Assembly: GCA_964444375.1 (NCBI GenBank)
Contig: CAYUGX010000156.1
Coordinates: 1 to 11,412 of the forward strand
Length of the DNA stretch: 11,412 nt
Source of the DNA: JABHCC01 sp964444375
Lineage (GTDB): Bacteria; Bacteroidota; Bacteroidia; Bacteroidales; UBA12481
Direction of reading: 5' to 3'
Shown: positions 8,301 through 11,412 of the stretch, piece by piece
Position numbering within the stretch: the stretch's first letter is position 1
How the letters are laid out: each line of letters begins with the position of its first letter
Made by a program: the position numbers and the translations under genes
The notes under the pieces: generated by a model
Seen by the model: the letters and a program-made list of their open reading frames with translations, nothing else
Told to the model about the DNA's origin: nothing
The model's database searches: none

Positions 8301-8352
8301 TTTATATTTTATTCCCTTAGCCTATTTTGCCGTGTACCGAAAAAAGAAATAA
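5317..8352 (+). CDS. RND efflux transporter permease, second of two (RND2)
   Basis: Second proton-driven RND pump subunit, 1011 aa. The ATG at 5317 puts the typical N-terminus MVKFLINRPIAVIM directly before TM1 (about 10-30), as in the HAE/AcrB family. Then come a periplasmic loop (31-337), TM2-6 (338-500), TM7 (527-545), a second periplasmic loop (546-850) and TM8-12 (851-1005), ending in a short YRKKK tail. TM4 carries VGMMIDNSIIVIDN with D402-N403. TM10 carries GIIINDSILKID, with N918-D919 where AcrB has K940-N941. PDIDIPEITVQVSYPNIPA after TM1 is a classic RND signature. It is clearly different from RND1, not a recent duplicate, and is about 70 residues shorter, mostly in the second periplasmic loop and the C-terminal tail. 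It may form its own homotrimer or a mixed trimer with RND1 as MdtB and MdtC do; the sequence cannot decide. Confidence 0.94.
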   Translation: MVKFLINRPIAVIMSFLAILFLGIITAVNLPVSLMPDIDIPEITVQVSYPNIPAREIENSVVKNIRMHLIQVGHLDQLESESRDGFGMIRMKFKYGTDINYAYIETNEKIDDAMNSIPRDVDRPRVIKASATDIPVFNLMVSRKADWENQERFLEMSEFVRAVIIKRIEQLPEVAMVDHTGMSYPELIVLPDYEKLHSLGFSEQDLVSAISANNISSFGNLMVREGQYQFSVQFKNYLKDVDDVADIYLKKEERLFQIKDLARLELRPEQRVGLFMTRNKEALCLAIIKQADARMEDLRVELNTLLDEFKTKYPELDFEIEKDQSKILRFSIGNLKQSLLFGAFLAILIMFLFLKDFRSPLLIGISIPVSLIVCFLIFYLAGISINIISLSGLVLAVGMMIDNSIIVIDNIDQYIRKKENLENACIKGANEVIRPLISSALTTSAVFIPLIFLSGISGALFFDQALAITIGLVVSFMVSVTLLPMLYRLFNLKRQAIGENRFLARINRINYEGVYEKGFNHVFRHKLIYGLLFMVLAACTIVFVRVLDIRRLPKIDQTEVVTLIDWNEPIHAEENALRVKALIGSLEDSLIQFSALVGEQQFMLSTGENRATTEAELYFTTHETDGITQIEADIRAYLGRHYSLASVSFYPPKNVFEALFSDDDPDLIAQVWDTKNEQAPLVEPMYDFVNDLHLPDGIIKDPVPLSDQIVIEVDPELLLLYQVDFNTLKNVLKSAFNENQVDMLKTYQRFIPISLGDDPKTILRIIDQTLVPNKQGENMPLSSLVKIDREQAYKSLRGGRDGEFIPVNFYGEADAIEATMDEVKDKIKKRSNFDVRFTGKFFTQQAMMKELMLVLLISVLLLYFILAAQFESFVQPLIVLLELPIDMAGAMFLLWIFGESLNLMSAIGIIVMSGIIINDSILKIDTINRARWSGMDTLAAIRLGGERRLKPIIMTSLTTILALSPFLFFSGLGAELQKPLALAVIGGMALGTFVSLYFIPLAYFAVYRKKK

Positions 8353-8353
8353 T

Positions 8354-9637
8354 ATGAGAATGAATTGTTATTGGGCCGCCATTATCGGGTTGTCATTGTT
8401 GTCCAACTGCACTAATGACTCGGTTGATAATGAACGTCATGTAATAATCAAAGGCCAGGAAATTCCACTTCTTCGTCTCGATCTAGCTCCCGATTCAGCC
8501 ACCACAGTTGGCTGGTCGGCCTTGTTTGAGAATGTGGAAATAATCCCTTTGGAGACGCAGCCAGAATGCCTAATCAGGTATCCTAGAACGATTTTTACCG
8601 ACCATTCTATGATAGTTTCAACTCAAGTGGGAATGGGCGATCCATGTAAGGTATACGAGTTTGATTTCGACGGAAAATTCATCCGAGAGATCGGAGGTAC
8701 GGGGAAAGGACCGGGAGAACATACAGGGTATAGCCTAGAAGATGCAACCTATCATCCCATAGAAAGACTCATTAAGGTCCAATTCAATGGAATATTATCC
8801 CATGTTCAATACTTTGATACTGATGGCCAACTTGTTGAGGACTTTAAATGTCCGGTTGAGTTGGTTCAAAACATTGATCGAATCGATGAGAATTTGTACG
8901 TGGTGGCGGGAGCTCTCGCCGGCCGGCCAGATTATCAAAGAGATTCAGCGAGTTTGTTCTGGTTTAATGAAGCTGGTGAGATCATTAAAACCCTCGAACG
9001 AACTGTGTACCCACCGAAGAATTCTAGTGGATATACTCCCTGGGCTGGCGGAACTGCGCTGTTTAAATTTGAGAATAATTGGCGCTTTCATAATCCTGGA
9101 AATGACACCCTATATCAAATAGATGGTCTTGAATTGACAACAAAAGCAGTGTTTAAACATGGGGAGGACTATGTTGCCCTAAACAAAATCATCACCCCTG
9201 AGGCCTGGGTAGGCTCTTATATGTCTGAGCTTCTTTCTGAGCGAAGCAATTACTGGATCCTGGAAAAAATGGTGATCACAATGCAAAAAATGCAAGAATG
9301 GCGACCAGGTCAATGGGGTGGAGAATTTGGAGCCGATTATTTCAATCTATTCGTTGACAAAAGCAATGGGTCCGTGCATAATCTCAAATTCACCGATGAT
9401 CTCCTAGGCATTGTTCCAGACTCAATGAGTTCCGATGACATCCAATTTGATCCCTTAGGCCAATCCTTTAGGATGTATCAAGCAGTAGATGTAGTAGAAT
9501 GGATTGATGATGCAATAGAGAAGGGAAGTATCCCATCTGGCAGGGTGAAACAAGTAATGGCTTTAAGAAAAAAGATCAACGAAAACAGCAACCCCATCCT
9601 CTTCCTTTTCAAAGAACGAAAAAGATACAAATTATGA
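8354..9637 (+). CDS. 6-bladed beta-propeller lipoprotein A
   Basis: Predicted exported lipoprotein of 427 aa. I start at the ATG at 8354, one base after the RND2 stop (TAAtATG). This gives MRMNCYWAAIIGLSLLSNC with a lipobox LSNC and acylated Cys19; the in-frame start at 8327 would lie inside RND2. The mature part has the Bacteroidota 6-bladed beta-propeller character: an N-terminal strand region with DSATTVGWSALFENVEIIPLE, then FDFDGKFIREIG leading into a GKGPGEH turn (about residues 117-122), repeated YxFDxxG-like blade strands, and a C-terminal NPILFLFK strand that probably closes the ring. Proteins of this type are common in the phylum and their biochemical role is unsettled; substrate or ligand binding on the cell surface or in the periplasm is a guess. 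The stop TGA overlaps the start of gene B. Its mature part closely resembles that of gene C. Confidence 0.85.
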   Translation: MRMNCYWAAIIGLSLLSNCTNDSVDNERHVIIKGQEIPLLRLDLAPDSATTVGWSALFENVEIIPLETQPECLIRYPRTIFTDHSMIVSTQVGMGDPCKVYEFDFDGKFIREIGGTGKGPGEHTGYSLEDATYHPIERLIKVQFNGILSHVQYFDTDGQLVEDFKCPVELVQNIDRIDENLYVVAGALAGRPDYQRDSASLFWFNEAGEIIKTLERTVYPPKNSSGYTPWAGGTALFKFENNWRFHNPGNDTLYQIDGLELTTKAVFKHGEDYVALNKIITPEAWVGSYMSELLSERSNYWILEKMVITMQKMQEWRPGQWGGEFGADYFNLFVDKSNGSVHNLKFTDDLLGIVPDSMSSDDIQFDPLGQSFRMYQAVDVVEWIDDAIEKGSIPSGRVKQVMALRKKINENSNPILFLFKERKRYKL

Positions 9638-10827
9638 AACATGTGAGTCGTGGTTGGGCCGCCATGCTGGCGGCTGTTGTCTTGTTGTCGTTGTTGTCTA
9701 GTTGTGCTAAAAATGGCAACAATAACCAGACTATCTTTATCGATATCAATACCAAGGACCTACAAACGGACATTGGGCCCGAAATTGATCGTATTGAGTT
9801 TTTTCAAATCAGTGATGAGATTCCAATCGACAAGATTTCCAATTTACGGATGGCAGATGATCGGGTGTTTTTTATGCATCGGGGTGGACGTTATTCCACC
9901 CAGGTTCTGGGGATTGTTGCAGTTGACCTGGAAGGGAAATTGCTCTGGAGTTTTGATCAAGTAGGGAAAGGACCAGGAGAGTTTGAGTACATGAGTTTCG
10001 TGAGTTATCTGCCTAAAAATGATCAGATTGTCTTTTATGATAACCGTAGCAAAAGGATGAACGTTTTGAGTGGGGAGGGAGAGTTCCTCAGGCATTTTAA
10101 TTGCGATTTAGATTGTGATCTGCTGATGGAACTGCCCGATGGAAGATGGGCAATCAATATTGGTAAGCAAAACACCGGTCCTGGAGGAGAGGCACAATTA
10201 CAGCATGATGTTGTGTATATGAATCCCGACGGAACAATTACTGATCGCTTCTTGCCTCATCATCACAACGGTGTTGGATGGTTTTGGTATGGCGAGAGTC
10301 TGCACCAGGGTTCGAGAGACCTGTTGTTTTCGAGTACCTTGCAGTATACGGTATTCTCACTGACTCCGGAAGGCGTAGACTCAACCTGGTCGTTTGATTT
10401 TGGAGACTACAATGCAGACACGGCACGATATTTACATCCCAAAACCCGTGATGATTACATGGAGCCATTTGACAATGATGAGATTCTTGCATTCAGGCTG
10501 AATCATTCTGAAAAAAAACTATGGGTTGCGGTACCCCGCAATAAAAAGCCGCTGCTGTTGGCTGTAGTGAATAAGAAAAACCATGAAATAACATTCTACG
10601 AGGATCCAAATACCAATTTCACCTATCAAGGCATTCCGATTATGATGTTTTACCTGACTCAGAATGGAAATCGCATGGTTTATTCTATTATGGCCATTGA
10701 TGCTATAGAACGATGGGAGAATCTATCTGATGAAGACAAAGCATCAGCAAATCCAAAATGGAGAGAATTGATGGAAAATATTGATCCGGAAGGAAATCCA
10801 ATAATTTGTATGCTGTATCCAAAATAA
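9634..10827 (+). CDS. 6-bladed beta-propeller lipoprotein B
   Basis: Predicted lipoprotein of 397 aa. The ATG at 9634 overlaps the stop of A (ATGA), indicating translational coupling. The signal peptide MKHVSRGWAAMLAAVVLLSL ends in a lipobox LSSC with Cys24. The mature protein has the same family hallmark as A, an FDQVGKGPGEFEYM turn at about residues 107-119, and then blade-like strands such as IVFYDNRSKRMNVLSGEGEFLRHF and DVVYMNPDGTITDRFLPH. It ends in NPIICMLYPK, matching the NP(I/V) closing strand of A. Apart from these motifs it is much more divergent from A and C than they are from each other, so it is an older paralogue. Function unknown; the link to the efflux genes is only positional. 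Confidence 0.85.
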   Translation: MKHVSRGWAAMLAAVVLLSLLSSCAKNGNNNQTIFIDINTKDLQTDIGPEIDRIEFFQISDEIPIDKISNLRMADDRVFFMHRGGRYSTQVLGIVAVDLEGKLLWSFDQVGKGPGEFEYMSFVSYLPKNDQIVFYDNRSKRMNVLSGEGEFLRHFNCDLDCDLLMELPDGRWAINIGKQNTGPGGEAQLQHDVVYMNPDGTITDRFLPHHHNGVGWFWYGESLHQGSRDLLFSSTLQYTVFSLTPEGVDSTWSFDFGDYNADTARYLHPKTRDDYMEPFDNDEILAFRLNHSEKKLWVAVPRNKKPLLLAVVNKKNHEITFYEDPNTNFTYQGIPIMMFYLTQNGNRMVYSIMAIDAIERWENLSDEDKASANPKWRELMENIDPEGNPIICMLYPK

Positions 10828-10841
10828 AAACTTCATAACAA

Positions 10842-11412
10842 ATGAGAACTATATTATCAATATTACTTCTTGGGCTTTTTTTTGCCTGCACCAACCAATC
10901 CCCCGAAAACCCTGATGATTTCACGCTGATCAACGGCGAAAAGATTCCGGTTCTTCATTTGGATCAGATTCCCGATTCTGCCACGACGGTTGGGCTGAGT
11001 GCTCTATTTGAGGATGTCCTAATCATTCCTCTAGAGACGAGTGAAAAATGTCTGATCAGAAATTGGGATACTTATCTTACTGATGAGTCATTGTTTCTGG
11101 CTACGCAGACTGGTCGACTTGGTCCTGTGCATTTGATGGAATTCGATCTAAAAGGCAATTATTTAAGAGACTTTGGTTGAGGAGGCAAAGGCCCAGGGGA
11201 GCACACTGGCTATATGCTTGATGGCGTAAGAGTGCATCAGGATCAAGATATAGTTTTTGCCCGTTTTAATGGCTATCCATATGAAAATCATCTATTTAAG
11301 CCCGATGGCTCATTTGTTGATGATGTCAAATGTCCGTTTGATTTAAACTCCGGTACATACCTGATCAATCAGGAATTATTTCTCACCACCGGTACATCAT
11401 ACGGCCGGCCAA
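10842..11412 (+). pseudogene. 6-bladed beta-propeller lipoprotein C, interrupted by an in-frame TGA, truncated by window end
   Basis: The gene starts at the ATG at 10842 after a 14-base A-rich gap. Its signal MRTILSILLLGLFFAC puts the lipid-modified Cys at 16. Residues 28-111 closely follow lipoprotein A, for example PDSATTVGLSALFEDVLIIPLE against PDSATTVGWSALFENVEIIPLE. Codon 113 is TGA (11178-11180), aligned with the second Gly of the GG(T)GKGPGEH turn in A; one change from GGA would explain it. Past the stop the same frame stays open to the window edge and still matches A (GKGPGEHTGY, then DDVKCPF, then GRP), so there is no frameshift. It is either a fresh pseudogene or a single base error. 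As read, the product would be a 112-residue fragment with no complete propeller. The rest of the gene lies to the right of the window. Confidence 0.75.

Noticed and set aside
8327..8353. Earlier in-frame start for lipoprotein A
   Set aside because: It would overlap RND2 and place a polar, basic stretch before the lipoprotein signal. The ATG at 8354 gives a normal signal peptide.
11178..11180. TGA recoded as Gly (as in some candidate phyla) or as selenocysteine
   Set aside because: TGA ends lipoprotein A in this window, the gene content is Bacteroidota-like, no other gene has an internal TGA, and the site aligns with Gly, not Cys. A point mutation or base error is simpler.

Overview
The window looks like one strand of a Bacteroidota chromosome, probably a draft or metagenome contig. 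The evidence is a run of 10 Ns, lipoprotein-anchored membrane fusion and beta-propeller proteins with Bacteroidota-style lipoboxes, no clear Shine-Dalgarno sequences before the starts, and 6-bladed beta-propeller lipoproteins of a type expanded in that phylum. The genus cannot be read from the sequence. Every supported gene is on the + strand and no intergenic gap exceeds 15 bases, apart from the damaged region around the N run. The whole window could therefore be one long transcription unit whose promoter lies left of the window.

Region 1 (1-8352) encodes a tripartite RND efflux system with two different inner-membrane pumps. In order it holds the C-terminal half of a TolC-type outer membrane factor, a first RND permease (1084 aa), a lipoprotein membrane fusion (periplasmic adaptor) protein and a second RND permease (1011 aa). 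The adaptor's 5' end is lost in an assembly gap flanked by low-complexity sequence. Both pumps keep the first TM4 aspartate (D413 and D402) but have Asn where AcrB has its second one, and both lack the TM10 lysine of AcrB. Two pumps sharing one adaptor and one exit duct resembles the layout of MdtABC-type systems, although the gene order differs.

Region 2 (8354-11412) holds three tandem lipoprotein genes of the 6-bladed beta-propeller type, here called A, B and C. They follow the pump genes directly: A starts one base after the RND2 stop, B overlaps A by four bases and C starts 14 bases after B. A and C are close relatives in their mature parts, and B is more distant. The signal peptide of A instead resembles that of B at the DNA level. 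C has an in-frame TGA at codon 113, in the middle of a conserved Gly-rich motif. Its frame stays open and homologous from there to the window edge, so it is either a very young pseudogene or a base-call error.

The junction between RND1 and the adaptor carries three copies of a 20-bp palindrome. Two are in the RND1 tail and one is just inside the likely adaptor start. All are read in the same codon phase, giving KPQDLAA, KPQDIAS and KPHGRVA peptides. The outer arms are conserved while the centres differ, and perfect self-complementarity is kept in two of the three. The palindromes, the pump-propeller gene linkage and the broken third propeller gene are the points most worth following up. I see no RNA genes, CRISPR array, transposase or clear terminator.
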